Assembly: GCA_016710585.1 (NCBI GenBank)
Contig: JADJVN010000016.1
Coordinates: forward strand, 1-64,000
Direction of reading: 5' to 3'
DNA: 64,000 nucleotides
Source: Saprospiraceae bacterium
Lineage (GTDB): Bacteria > Bacteroidota > Bacteroidia > Chitinophagales > Saprospiraceae
Of the stretch, positions 1 through 14,500 are shown one piece after another. The stretch's first letter is position 1. Each line of letters starts with the position of its first letter. Position numbers and translations under genes: made by a program. The notes under the pieces were generated by a model that did no database searches, had not been told where the DNA came from, and saw nothing but the letters and a program-made list of their open reading frames with translations.

Positions 1-2082
1 ACCATCCTGATCAAAGTCAGCAAAATAACTGATATTTTGAATCGAATCATCAATTACCCCATTGCAATTATTGTCAATCAAATCACAATATTCTTTTGCT
101 CCAGGAAAAATCTTTGGGTTAGTATCATCACAATCATCAATTGAAACGAAACCATCTTGATCTAAATCAAAGTAAAATAACTTTTTTGCTTTAGAAAATA
201 CTTTTTTTGCTATTTCAATACCAATCTTCCTTCCTGGAATGTCATCCATTGGTGGATGTATACCACCCCAAATTCTAGAAAGACTAGATTGGTTTGCTGC
301 GTCTTGAAATGTGGCCCATTGCAGATTTAAATCCTGTGAAGGTCCAGCCTCAGTTCTCAAAAAAACATTATCTTTGTATATTTTAAATTCAGCATAACCT
401 TCTGGAAAAAAGTTTGAACCAGTTATGTATGTTAAGATGTCTGCAGCTGCTCTTGAAAATGTAGAATGACCAGAAATATATCCAGCAAAAGGAGGTGATA
501 CAAATGTTTTTTCTTGAAATGGCCACCAATTTTCAGCTAAAATCCAACCCACTCCAGCATTTGAAGTTAATGGATCTCCAATATTTGGAATTCCTCTCCA
601 AACCTTAACTTTAATTTTATTTATATTCTGAAGACTATCTCCTCTCAAAGGATCATTATCTGTAACTAGCTCAATAAGTCCATCTATTAGGTGCAACCCA
701 GCAGGATGATAAGCTGGCTTTTGAGGATCTGAACTTTGACCTTTCATCGCCATATATCTTATAGCAGAAATTGGTCTAACTCCATCATACCAACCTTTTA
801 TGCCCCAAGCAGCAATTGCAGCATCATGTAACGCTGATCCAAGACAAAGATATGCTTTAACATCCCACTCCAACTCGCTAATTTGAATATCCTTTCCTGC
901 AAATTTCTTAGTCCCAATTCTATCTGTAACATATTTATTAAAAATTGAGTACCAATGACCAGGAGGTGTCTCTGTTTCTGGGCCATCTGCCCAATATTGG
1001 GCAATCGCACGAGTATAATCACCTCGTTTTACCATTTGCTTTTTGTACGGAAGATTTGTATATGGATTCGAAGGATAACCTGTGGAGCCATCTCCACCTC
1101 TTTTAAAATCATAGAATTGCGATAATTCAGAAACATCATTTGGTAATCTTTTGACATTCCCTAATCCATTTGGTGAAATATCAATAATTGTAGTATCATT
1201 TGGGTCCAAGTGTGAAGACCAAGCTAATACCAATTCCATATTCCATTTAAATTCTTCACTTTCTTTAGTTATTTTTGAAGTATCCAATAAAGGAAAACTA
1301 CCTGGATCAATATAAATTGGGTAAATTTGACCTTCTCTAAAGTTATTTTTTGGATTAGCTAATGAAAATGGAATTACATTACCCCATTCTGGACTTTGAA
1401 ATTTTTGAAGTGCTGCTATTGGATTACCATTTTGATCTATATTTCGTGAAAGCCATAATGGTTGCCATCGATTAGGGTGCTTTAAATTGGGATTGCCTGG
1501 CAAAGTGGGAATCATACTATCATTAATTGGCAGATAAATTTTAGAAGCATAATTATTTTCTTCATTTGATCCGTCTTTAATTCCATACTGAATGATACAA
1601 TTTGCTATTGCATTTCCAAGTGCCGCTGCATTTCCATTGCTAAAATCCAATGAATTATCTAGAATATTATAATTAAATGATTTCATTAATTTATCAATAT
1701 CTGCTAATATAGTTTGATATCCTGGAGAATTTTTAAAACGCTGATTTATTATTCTGTACGCACCATAACTTATAGCTTTATGAATTGCACTATCTTTCGA
1801 TCCTATACACCTAAAATTTTTTATTCTACAATCTAAAAATGAAGAGGTATCATTTAAAATATAATGATTTGATTTTTTTTCAAATATCGTCCAAACTTCA
1901 TAAAATACTAATGATAAGTGATATAAATTTCGTGCATGGACTGGAGGACGCGCAAAATCTTTTTTTATTGACTCTAACATTTGGTTATTCCAAACATAAG
2001 CAATACTCCTTTGACCATTTATTTGATAAAAGCTTAATATTAGAAATGGTAATATTTTTAAAATTATTTTTATTGGTTTCAT
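1..2082 (-). CDS. Vanadium-dependent haloperoxidase-like (PAP2 superfamily) secreted protein with MopE-type metal-binding repeat, C-terminus beyond window
   Basis: An open frame of 694 codons runs off the left edge without a stop. The start at 2082 gives a hydrophobic signal peptide ending near NGQ. All three vanadate-site motifs of the haloperoxidase/PAP2 superfamily are visible: K429-x6-R436-P437 (KGWYDGVRP), S-G-H with His539 (ISGHSTF), and S602-R603-x5-His609 (SRIWGGIH). After the catalytic domain comes a Cys/Asp-rich stretch (DCDDTNPKIFPGAKEYCD, then DNNCNGVIDD) typical of the MopE 'putative metal-binding motif', and another repeat (FDQDG) is starting at the window edge. Known family role: oxidation of halides by peroxide, or acid phosphatase activity with the same site; the motifs cannot tell these apart. 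The repeats and signal peptide suggest an exported, probably surface, protein; a T9SS domain may lie outside the window. Its spacer to the next gene is about 460 bp, so it is probably transcribed alone. Confidence 0.85.
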   Translation of the reverse strand, partial: MKPIKIILKILPFLILSFYQINGQRSIAYVWNNQMLESIKKDFARPPVHARNLYHLSLVFYEVWTIFEKKSNHYILNDTSSFLDCRIKNFRCIGSKDSAIHKAISYGAYRIINQRFKNSPGYQTILADIDKLMKSFNYNILDNSLDFSNGNAAALGNAIANCIIQYGIKDGSNEENNYASKIYLPINDSMIPTLPGNPNLKHPNRWQPLWLSRNIDQNGNPIAALQKFQSPEWGNVIPFSLANPKNNFREGQIYPIYIDPGSFPLLDTSKITKESEEFKWNMELVLAWSSHLDPNDTTIIDISPNGLGNVKRLPNDVSELSQFYDFKRGGDGSTGYPSNPYTNLPYKKQMVKRGDYTRAIAQYWADGPETETPPGHWYSIFNKYVTDRIGTKKFAGKDIQISELEWDVKAYLCLGSALHDAAIAAWGIKGWYDGVRPISAIRYMAMKGQSSDPQKPAYHPAGLHLIDGLIELVTDNDPLRGDSLQNINKIKVKVWRGIPNIGDPLTSNAGVGWILAENWWPFQEKTFVSPPFAGYISGHSTFSRAAADILTYITGSNFFPEGYAEFKIYKDNVFLRTEAGPSQDLNLQWATFQDAANQSSLSRIWGGIHPPMDDIPGRKIGIEIAKKVFSKAKKLFYFDLDQDGFVSIDDCDDTNPKIFPGAKEYCDLIDNNCNGVIDDSIQNISYFADFDQDG

Positions 2083-2540
2083 TTATATCAATATTATTTT
2101 ATTCATTTTAATATCAAATTCATAAAGTTCAAATTAACTTTTAATAATGATGACAATATTAATTATTTAGCTTCAAAATTTATGCCAAGATTCTCTATAT
2201 TTTCCTTTGTGAATTAAAATGAATAGGAAGTTATCTAATATAAGTCCTTTGCACAATATAAAAGCATGTTTAAATTTTTGTTCTCAAAAATATTGCAAGT
2301 CTTTGAAATTATTCATATATTTTAATTGCAATAAATATAATAAGTCGAATCTAAATAAAAATTTCAATTTACTTTCCTCAAAGTAGTTCATTTAATTTCT
2401 AGTTTTCATATTTTTGTTTACAACTCTCGACATTTTGTTTGTAATAACATATTGGCTTATCCTGATGTTCAAATCTAGATAACAATAAAAGCTCGAATCA
2501 AAATGAATTGATCCGAGCTTTTAAAAAATCCTTAGTTAAT
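2083..2540. other. Intergenic spacer, 458 bp, AT-rich
   Basis: It lies downstream of the giant adhesin gene and upstream of the haloperoxidase gene, both on the minus strand. The only clear structure is the terminator hairpin at 2487-2523. I saw no perfect TAnnTTTG box close to the haloperoxidase start and no convincing small gene. Confidence 0.6.
2487..2523 (-). terminator. Intrinsic terminator of the giant adhesin gene
   Basis: The arms AAAAGCTCG and CGAGCTTTT form a 9-bp stem, extended by ATCAA/TTGAT after a one-base mismatch, around a short A/T loop. A T-rich run follows in the minus direction. It sits about 20 nt past the stop codon at 2541. The flanking string TTTTAAAAAATCCTTA also occurs beside the terminator near 28125, suggesting related 3' ends. 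Confidence 0.75.
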
Positions 2541-5500
2541 TTACTTTGCTACTGTGAATTTCTTAGATACCACTGTTTGATTTGTTTTAATTCTTATTAC
2601 ATAATTTCCACTTGTCAAAGACTCTGTATTTAATATTTTATTCGATCTTCCAGCTTTCATTCTTCCGCCGAAGGGTTGGTGCATTATCACTTTTCCATTG
2701 GCATCTACTACATCTACTATGACATCTTCATCTGTAGATAAGTCTATCTCTACTTTTAATAAATCTCGCACTGGATTTGGATAGATATAGACACTTAGAT
2801 CATTTGCTTTCAATTTCTTGATTGCTACTATCTTGCTGTAGCTATATTTTCCATCTCTATCGACTTGTTTGATTCTGTAATAATACAATCCTGACATCAC
2901 TACATCATAATCATCATGGCTATACTCATGTAGAGTTGCTGATGCATTTGTCGATGCGGATTCTTGACCGATCTTTTCAAAATCTTTTTCACTTTCGTGA
3001 CGTCTTTCGATTTCAAAATGACTGTTGTTGATCTCAGTACCAGTACTCCAGTTCAACTCTGTAAAGCTTCCATTGTACTCTGCTGTGAAACCTAACCACT
3101 CCAATGGTAGGACTGACAAGATCAATCCCGCATCAACGTGTGGTATCGCATCTCCTGTATTCAATCTCATCACCTGTGTCGTTCCTAGACCTTGTGTACC
3201 TGTCACATCACTATCGATATCGTCATTTCCTCTGTTTGCTGTTGTAAATCCGTATTGGCTATTTGGAACAAACTTGACATAATAGTCTCCTGCTGCAATT
3301 CCATCCAATAAGTATTTTCCATCTACTCCAGTCGTTGATTCACTCACCATCACTCCAGCTGTGTTGTATGCTGCTACTTTTACGCCTTGTACTGGTTTCT
3401 CTCCTGAATCTTGCAATCCATTCTGATTTCCATCCAACCATACAAAGTTTCCAACAACTGCTTTCACCTGGAATCCTGCGTGGATATCTTTGATATCGCT
3501 ACCACTCAATACTGTGATCTTCTCTGATGTATTCGGTCCGTAAGCATGTGTCAAATGACTATCCTTAGTTCTATCTGTTCCTTGGAATACTGCACTCGCT
3601 GCTAAGTCTCCAGGTCTATCATATCTTACATAATACATTCCTGGTCTTAAACAACTGCAGAATGAATAGAATCCATCATCTGATGGTGTGCCTGGCTTAG
3701 GACCTGTTATTGCACTTGCTACTACATCTCCTGTCATCGCATTCACCAAATAAACACTTAATCCATTGATACCATTTTCTATGTCTTGATAGATTCCATC
3801 TTTATTCAAATCATACCATACTTCTCCACTGATACATGAACATTTGTACACACCATAATCCCATGTGCGATCTGTCTCACCTGGACTCAAGTATGTTGTT
3901 GCATTCGTTCCTGCTCCATTGGATGCGTCAACATCATTATCGGTTACATCCGAGCCTCTGTTGAAGTCTGTATCTCCGTATCCTGCTGGCCTTGTATATT
4001 TCGCATAATATTGCATTGGCATTAACTTATCAAAGAAGTATTGTCCGTTGTTATCTGTGATTCCTGTGCGCACGATTTGATTCGTCGCTGCATCGTATAG
4101 AGTCACTGTAACTCCTCCTATTCCTTCTTCTCCAAATTCTTGTTGACCGTCAACATCTCTATCATGCCATACATAATCTCCGTATGCTGCCAACTCTACA
4201 AATCCTGCATCAACCGTGCTATCACGCTCTCCCCAATCTAGACGTGTGCAATCTGTAATTCCACTTGCATTCACATCACTATCAGTTCTGTCGTTTCCTC
4301 CACGGTCTTTGAATGTCCATGCACAATTTGGCATACCTAATGGACTTGCATCAAATCTTACATAGTAATCTTTGTCTCCAAATAATCCTTCGAAGCCATA
4401 GTTACCATTGATATCTGTCGTATCTCTTTGTACCACTGCTCCAGTCGCACAATCATAGATCGTAACATATACTCCTTGCAATGGCATCTCTCCCGCATCT
4501 TGTACTCCATCTCCATCCAAATCTTTCCACACTTTGTCGCCTAGATATGCAGTAACGGTTACCCTTTCTGGATCATGATCATCTTCATCTTCTTTAGGAA
4601 GTTCAGTTGTTCCATTTCCAGTGATTTCGTTATCCCATGGATTACCGTCATGAACCATTCTCTCCATAGGAGTATCAGATAATGGTTGACTATCTGCATC
4701 ATCATTTGTTCGATTTACATTAAATGTATCTCTTACATTTCTGATTTCCGCATAATTCTCCCAAGACTCTACACTCACGTTTGAAGCTGGAATTCTAACA
4801 ATTAACTTTAATGGTATTTTGATACTATCATTTGGATTTAATCTAACATTATTAGAATATTCTAATATAGATCCTACTACAGACCATCCAACATTGATAG
4901 CTGCAGGGAATGTAAATCCATTAGGTAAGTAATCTTTAATTCCTACCTGTGAACTACTTACATTACCTTGATTGTGTAAACTTATGATAAAGTGTACAGT
5001 ATCACCAGGTAAGTAGAATAATTTCTCATTTGGAACCCATTTTCTCAATGCAAAATCAACTATTTGTGGCTCTGCTGGATCATGATCATCTTCATCTGTA
5101 GGATCATCAATTTTATCATCTTTTGGATCACCATCATTATCTGGGTCAGGATCTGGATCCGAGTCAATATCTGGACGTGAATCATTTAAAGTATCAATTA
5201 CAGATTTTATTTCTCCTACATTTACCCAACTCTTATTCTGCCCAATCACTGGAGCTAACTTTAAGTAGATAGTTACTTTTGCACTATCTCCTGGAATAAT
5301 ATTTCCATTGTAAATTGTAGTTGCTTTTCTACTCGCAGCATCATATGACCATGTAGAATTTGAAGCTGCCACATAATTATATCCATTAGGGATATAGTCA
5401 ATTATCTCTGGATTCATTGCCGTGATATTTCCTTGATTGAAAATAGTTATTTCAAAAGGAAGGCTTTGATTATATCTAAGAGGATAATTTCCTGTAAATT

Positions 5501-8500
5501 TCTTCCTTAAAGCAAGGTCAAATATCTCTGGTCCAGCAGGATCGTGATCATCTTCTTCTCCACCTCTATCATTAGAGAAAATATCATCATCATCTTCACT
5601 ACCTGGCACAACTTCTCTTTCGCGAGGAAGATCAGAATCAGGACGGCTATCAGCGTCATCGTTATCTCTAACTCTACCAGTAGTATCTCTTAACTCTGCA
5701 ACTTCTGTGTAATTAATCCAATCTCTATAACCACCATCAGTTCTTAACAATCTCAATTTAATAGAAACAGAAGTACTTTGGCCAGGATTTATTTTTGGCG
5801 CATAAACTGTACTTACTTCAGGATAAGCACCTGTCCATCCTGGATTGTCTGCAGGACTGTAGCTAAATCCAATTGGGATGTGATCTTCAACTTTAGTATT
5901 TACTAGAGGTACATTACCTTGATTGTAAATCTTAATATTAAAGTCTAACAATTGGCCATAAGTATATGGTGTAGGAGTAACTAATTCTTTTTTCAATGCT
6001 ACATCAATAACTTCAATACGAGCTGGATCATGATCATCTTCATCTTCTCCTTTACTACTATCCCCATTCGTTTTATCATCATTTGAAGTATTAGGTTCCC
6101 CACCAGTGTCATCACTTGGATTAGAATTTGGATTGCTATCAATATCATTTCCTATGTTGCCTGATGGATCTTTTGCAATTGATATTTCACTATAATTAGT
6201 CCAAGCTTTGGATACATCAGTATAACAAGGGATTACCTTCAATACTATTTGAACAGTCATACTATCTCCTGGCACAAATGGTCCTGCAATTGTAGTCTTT
6301 GCAATTGAGTTTAATGGATCTAATATCCAACTAGGATTATTAGCATTTACAAATTCATAACCACAAGGAATGTAATCTGTCAACTCAATTGTATTAGCTG
6401 CCATACTTCCTTGGTTATACACTCTGATATTAAATGTCACAAGATCATTATATCTAAATGGACCTGTTTGTATTGTCCATTTCTTTTGAGCTAAATCGAA
6501 TACTTCAATTCCTGCTGGATCATGATCATCTTCTTCTCCTCCTCTATCAATACTATTTATATCATCGTCTGCAGGGAAACCAGGCTCTACGGCTCTTTCA
6601 GAAAGTCCATCAGAACCAGGTCTACTATCTGCTTCATCAGCATTTCGATTCAACATATTAGTATCTATTAACTGAGTGATCTCTGCATAATTGATATAAG
6701 CTTTTTCACTTCCACTTGTCATCACCAATGTCAATTTCAATGGCAAAACAATAGAATCCCCAGGATTCAATCTTGTTCTAATCATCCGACTAATCAATGG
6801 GTTTGTTCCTGTCCAATTTGGATTAATTCCTGAATTAAAATAATACCCAGATGGCAAATAATCTTGAACCTGAACATTTTCCATCGGCACATTACCTTGA
6901 TTTTTAATCATGATATTAAAATCTAGAACATCACCATATCTATATGGCCCTGCAGTAACTAATTTTTTTCTCAATGCTAAATCTAAAACTTCTATCCTAG
7001 CAGGATCATGATCGTCTTCATCCTCTCCTGCATTTCTGTCTCCATCAATTTTGTTATCATCAAGTGAATCAGGAATTCCTCCTGTATCATCAGATGAATC
7101 AGAATTAGGATTACTATCTATATCTTCACCAGGATTACGATCAGAGTCAAATGCTGAACTAATTTCTGAAATATTTGTCCACGCATTTTCTTCATTATTG
7201 GCACATGGAATTACTTTTAAAATTATGCTAATAGTTGTACTATCACCAGGTAACAAAGAACTACCAATTGTTCTAGTAGCTTTTCTAGTTAAAATATTAT
7301 ATGCCCATGAAGAATTACCAACAGTTACGAATTCAAAACCACATGGAACATAATCAGTAATTTCAATATTGCTAGCAGGTTCATTCCCTTGATTGAACAC
7401 TCTTATATTAAATGTAACCAAATCATTATATTTAAATGGACCTGTTTGAATTGTCCACTTCTTCTGTGCTAAATCAAAAATACTTGGACCTGCAGGATCA
7501 TGATCGTCTTCCTCTCCTCCTTTGTCAATACTGATTATATTATTATCTTCTGGCTCTCCAGGAAATACATCACGTTCTGTTGGATTGTCAGATTGAGGAT
7601 TACTATCTATATCGTCATTAGTTCTACTAATTGAAGCTGTGTCCTCCATGCTTGTAATTTCTGCATAATTTACCCAGTTTCTTATATCACCAGTTGTTTG
7701 GTCTAATCTTAAAATTAAATTTAAAATTATACTATCTCCAGGAACTATTGGATCTGTAATAGTATATTCAACATTTGATCCCACTGCAGCCCAACCGAAA
7801 TTTGATGAAGGTAAAAATGTATAACCATTTGGCATATAATCAGTAATTTTTACATTTTGCAAAAACTCATTGCCTTGATTATATATAACAATTCTATAAT
7901 CATGATTTTGTCCATATGTGTATGGAGGCGAAGTAACTAAAGTCTTTCTTAGAGCAAGATCGATAACTTCAATTAACGCAGGGTCATGATCATCTTCATC
8001 TTCACCATTTTTACCATTGCCATCCTTATCATCATCATCTGATGTGAGTGGTCGTCCACCAGGATCATCAGATTGTGTAAAATTTGGATTAGAATCGATA
8101 TCTAAATTGGTCATATTATTGCCTTTATCATCTTGACTTGCTATAATTTCTGAATAATTTATCCAGTTTGTGGTACCTCCAGAAGTTGGTACCAATTTTA
8201 AATAAATCGAAACAGAAACACTATCTCCAGCAGCCAACATTGAACTTAAATTAGTAGTTGCTTTTCTTGTAATACTGTTATATGTCCATATTGGAGTACT
8301 TAAAACATGATCAAATTCAAAACCTAAAGGAATATAATCTACCAATTGAATTTCATCTGCATTTATATTTCCTTGATTATAAACCCATATTTTGAATTCT
8401 ACAATTTGATTGTAATTATAAGGTCCTGCTGTTTCCGGTTTTTTAATTAATGCTAAATCATAAATTTGAGGACCAGCAGGGTCATGATCATCTTCTTCAC

Positions 8501-11500
8501 CATATTTATCATGGCTTAATATATTATTATCATTGACACTACCTGGCAATACTGCATTTTCCTCAGTATTGTTAGAACCGACTTCACTATCTGCATCATG
8601 GGTACTCCTGTTAGCTCCAGAAGCATCCATACTATTTAAAATTTCTGAATAGTTAACCCAATCTTTAGTTCCGCCATTACTTTGATTCAACTCAAGCATT
8701 AGAGTAACCGATGCACTATCTCCAGGAGCAATTGATCCAGCTAATGTTTGACTTATATTAGGATATGATCCAGTCCAATTCGGATTATTTGCAGCAGAAT
8801 AATTATATCCTTCTGGAATATAGTCACCAACAACAATATTTGTGGCAGTATCGTTACCTTGATTATAAACTGAAATTCTAAACATCACATTTTGACCATA
8901 AGTCAATGTTCCTGAGCTCATCATAACTTTCCTTAGCGCTAAATCCCAAATTTTGATTCTCTCAGGATCATGATCATCTTCATCAGTTGATTGTGCACTA
9001 TCGCCAATAACTCCACTACCATCGCCATTCACAAAATTATCTGCTGAGCTATCTGGTCTTCCACCTGGATCGTTATTATTATTCATATCTGCATCACTGT
9101 CTATATCGGTGAAAGTCATATCTATACCTTCTAAATTAGCACTACTTTTTATTTCGGCATAGTTTGTCCATGCTCTGAAGAAATTTGAAGTTACAGGTTG
9201 TGCAGTCAAATTTATTGTCAATTTAACACTATCGCCTGGCAAGACTGTGTTTGAATATAAGTATTCAGCTATTCCTACACTTCCAGTCCATCCTGGATTT
9301 AAACCACTATTGAAACTAAAACCATTTGGTATATAATCTATTACCCTTATATTTCTTGCTGATATATTTCCTTGATTATAAATTGTTAATGTAAATGGTA
9401 TATTTTGCCCATATTCAAATGGTCCAGTTAAAGCCTTTGTTTTCTTTAACGCTAAATCATAAATATCTACTCCAGCTGGGTCATGATCATCTTCTTCTCC
9501 TCCTTTATTAGTAGAAGAAATATTATTGTCATTTACACCTCCAGGTAATACTGCATTTTCAGCTGCTGTATTACTTGCAGTATAAGAATCTGCATCATGT
9601 GTGGATTTATCAGTTCCTGTAAGATTTTCACTTCTTGTAATTTCTGCATAATTCACCCAATCTTTAATTCCACCATCACTATTTTCAAGAACTAATACAA
9701 GATTGATAATTGAGCTATCTCCAGGAGCTAAAGGTCCAGGAATTACATAACTTACATTTGGATATGTTCCAGTCCATCCAGGATTACTTGCTCCAACATA
9801 ACTATATCCTACAGGTATATAATCTGTAACTCTTATATTTTGAGCAGTATCGTTTCCTTGGTTAAATACCTTAATATTAAAAGTAATATTTTGATTATAA
9901 CTATAAGGACCTGCTGTCATATTTAATTTTCGTAAAGCCAAATCCCAAACATGAACTTGCTCCGGATCATTATCATCTTGATCTTCCGTAGGAACATTTC
10001 TTCCATCTTCATGAATCTCATTATCATCTAGGCTTTCTGCTACTACATCATTATCATCATTTTTATCCGCATCAAAATAACCATCAATATCATCTATTTT
10101 TGGATTTCCATATTCATCGATTGCTCTAGTAATCTCAGCTTCATTATACCATGCATTTGCAAAGTTTCCATCAGCTGGAACTTGGACAATTAGATTGATC
10201 GTAATAAAAGCGCTATCACCTGGAGCAATAGGACCTACTATAGTTCTAGTAGCAGTATTCACTGATAGATTCCATCCTGGATTTGATCCAAAACCAAAGC
10301 CTGCAGGAATATGATCTATTATTTCTACATTAGTCGCAGCAATATTTCCTTGATTTAATACTTTTATAGTAAATGGAACCACATCTCCATAATTAAATGG
10401 ACCTGCTCTATTTGGTGTGGTTTTTCTTAAAGCTAAATCAAAGACTTCTACTCCAGCTGGATCGTGGTCATCTTCTTCTCCACCTTTATTCGTACTTGTT
10501 ATATTATTGTCGTTTACACTACCTGGTAACACATTTTGTTCAATAATTGTATTTGAACCAACATTACTATCTATATCATCATTGCTTCTATTATTACCTG
10601 CATTATCTTGACTTGAAAATATTTCTGCATAATTTACCCAATTTCTTCTACCACCAACTGTATTTTCTAAAGTTAAAACAATAGTCACACTAGCACTATC
10701 ACCTGGAGCTATTGGTCCAGATATAGTTCTGTTTACATTTGGATAAGTTCCAGACCAAGCTGGATTTAATGCAGCTGTATAAGTATATCCAACAGGAATA
10801 TAGTCACTGATCACAACATTTCTTGCTGTATCGTTTCCTTGATTATATACTGTCATAGTAAAAGTCAATGGACTACCATATTGAATCGAGCCACTTGTAT
10901 ATACTTTTTTCAAAGCAAGATCCCATATTTTAATTCTTTCAGGATCATGATCATCTTCATCTGTTGCAGCTACTCCTTCACCTACTGCTCCTGTACCTGT
11001 GCCATTGACATAGTTGTCGGCTGGGCTTTCTACTCTACCTCCTGGATCATTACCATTTGTACCATCTGCATCACTATCAATGTCTTCATTTGTCATATCT
11101 ATTCCTGAAGTATTTTCACTTCCTTTTATCTCTGCATAATTCGTCCATGCATTCAAGAAATCACCATTAGTAACTTGAGTAACTACTAAATTTAATGTCA
11201 GCGCAACGCTATCCCCAGGATTTAATGTATTAACATATAGATACTCTGCTGTACCTACACCTCCTGTCCAACCTGGATTTGCTCCTGAATTGAAAGTAAA
11301 ACCTGATGGTATATAATCAACAATTCTTATGTTTCTAGAAGCTATACTTCCCTGATTGTAAATGGTTATTGTAAAAGGAACTGTCATTCCATAGATATAT
11401 GGACCTGTATTTACTTTTGTTTTCTTTAATGCTAAATCATAAATTTGGATTCCATCAGGATCGTGATCATCTTCTTCACCTCCTTTATTTTGACTAATTA

Positions 11501-14500
11501 TATTATTATCATTTATTGTATTAGGCATTACAGCCCTTTCTAAAACTCCATCAGAATTCACTCTACTATCTATATCATCTAAACTTCTATTTGCATTACT
11601 TAAATCTTGGCTTGCTGAAATTTCAGAATAATTGACCCAATTTATGTTTCCTCCTCTTGTTTGAGAAATAACTAGATTAAGTAAAATTTTTGCACTATCT
11701 CGAGGCAATATAGATGTTGTAATGGTTTTAGTAATAAGAGGGGCTGCTCCAGACCAACCATTATTTGGTGAGAATGAATATCCTGTTGGAATATAATCTT
11801 TTACTTCAATATTATTTGCAGTTTCATTTCCTTGATTGAAAACTGTAATTTCAAATTGAACAGTTTGACCATAAGTATATGGTGGATTTGTCAATAAAAT
11901 TTTCCTTAAAGCTAAATCCCAAATTTTCACATCTGCACATACTGTGTCAATTTGTTCTGGAATACCATCATCATTGACATCTAATGTACTTCTATTAAAT
12001 AGACCTTCGCCTGAACTTGGAATTCCCGGGGTACCACTTCCACAAGCACGGTAAATTTCGTCTCCAACAGTACCAATGTCAACTAGATCAATAGAAGCCT
12101 CTACTGTAATCGTAAAAATTTGACTTTGACCTGCATTTATTAATTGATCTGAAGCAAGAATCCATGAACCACTAGTTGCTAGAGTTATAGGTCCAGGATT
12201 TGCTGGATTTCCTAAAGCATTACTAGTATAATTTGCTGAGGTGATTTGAAAATCATCCTCAAATCCAGGAATATCAGTCAAATTATAACTACCAGATGCA
12301 CCTCCCAAGTTATCAACACGAATTTGGTAAACAACTCTAAAGTTCTTAGAACCTAAATCTGTAACGCTTTGAATAGTTTTATTATGCACAATATAAGGTA
12401 AATCAACACAAGCAGTATCTAATTCTTCTGGATTTGGATCTAAATCATAATTTAAAGAAGATTGATTAAATGCTCCTTCCCCTGCTGAAGGTCTAAGAGT
12501 TAATGCATCACCACACTCTCTATAAATATCATCTCCAGTCCCACCGCCTTCCAAATTTATTGTTACATTACTACTTAAATTATAGGTGTGAACTGACCCA
12601 GCAGAAATGCTTTGATTAGATGCAAAAGTCCATGGGCCTGTACCTATTAGGCTGGAAGGGCCTGGGTTAGCAATATTTCCTGGAGCATTTGATGTATAAT
12701 TACTTGAATTAATAATAATATCTGAATCAAAATTTGGTTGATCTACTAATTCATAAGTACCTGAAACACCACCCAAATTTCTTACAGTTATTTGATAATT
12801 AATTCTATAATTTCTAGGTCCTGTTTGAGTTGTAGATAAATACGTTTTCTCATGAATGATATATGGCAAATCTCCACAGGCATCATCAACCTCATCTACA
12901 TCTCCATCATTATCATTATCAAGTGAAGATTGATTAAATAATCCTTGACCAAAGGTACCTGAAGTTCCTCCAGTACCTGGAGTACAAGGCGTATAAATAT
13001 TATTTCCTAAAGATGTACTACTTAAATCAATTCTTACATCAACTGTCAAAGTATAATTATGCGAAGTTGCAGAAGCTATTGATTGACCAGTAGCCAACGT
13101 CCAAGGTCCAAAACCAGACAAAACTTGAGGCCCTGGATTCCCAGAATTTCCAGGTGCATTCGTAGTATAACTTCTTGCTAAAATTGAAATGTCGTCATCA
13201 AATCCAACTAAATCTGTCAAACCATAAGAACCTGGCCCACCTACATTTGTTACTTGAATATTATACACGACCCTATAATCTCTATCATTTAGATTTGTAA
13301 TTGAACTCAAAATTTTTGAATGAGATAAAATAGGACAAGGTGTAACAGGTCCTATAATGACACTATCTACACAGGTAGACAAATTTCTATCTCTTACAAA
13401 TAATTTATACGTACTTACCCCATCTGGTTTTAATGGTGGCAACGTTGCTGTGCCTAATGTGATAGGTGTACCATATGAAGATGTTCCTAATAAATTTCCA
13501 TTATAATAGACTTCATATAGAAATGGTGCACTTGATGCAATATTTGTTGCATTTAAAGTTACAGTAAAATAATCATCTCCAGGATTAGTATAAGTACCAT
13601 TTGAATTACATGGATTAACTGTTGTTTGTGTTATGTCCATCATACAACACAAGCCTGTAACATTTACTGTGGCAATAGAAGTATCATTTATACAAGGTGA
13701 GGTACCCAAAATAATATATCTAAATGTTGAAGATGTAGCTCCAATAGTTACAGAAAAAGTTCCTGCTATTGGATCAAAAGTGCCACCTGAACCACTGATT
13801 CTTGACCATGTTCCTCCAGTTCCTTCGTCAGTAATAACAGAAAATAAGTTAATTATTACTCCTCCACCTGCACAAGCATCTATTGTTCCATCTACTCCAG
13901 CTAATGGCTGAAGTGTAATATTCACAATTACATCCGCTGTATCAAAAGGACAACCACTTCCTCCAATAATATATCGAAATGTTGATGTTGTAGCTCCAAT
14001 AGCCGGAATATATGTTCCTGCTCCAGCATTAAATGTTCCTCCAGTACCAGACAATCTACTCCAAGTTCCTCCTGAATTCTCGCCAGTCAATAAATTAAAT
14101 AAATTGATAGTTGTTGTACTTGTTTCACAAACTGTAATTGATGATCCAGTTCCAGCTGATGGTGCCGGTGTGATTGTAATTGTTGCAACTGAAGTATCAT
14201 TTGGACATGGCGATGTACCTATTACAATATATCTAAATGTACTTGTTGTTGTTCCTGCTAAAACTGTGAAAGTTCCTGCACCTGAATTAAAGGTGCCACC
14301 AGAACCAGTCAATCTACTCCATGTACCTCCGGTTTGTTCTCCTGTAATCAAAATATTTAAATCAACAATATTTAATGAACCATCACACTCTGAAGTATTT
14401 CCATCAATTCCAGCATTTACTGATTGTTGGATATTAACTGTCACATCTGCTGTATCTAAAGGACAGCCACTTCCTCCAACAATATATCTAAATGTAGAAG

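Noticed and set aside
1839..2111. 90-codon plus-strand frame
   Set aside because: Antisense to the signal-peptide region of the haloperoxidase-like gene; no independent support.
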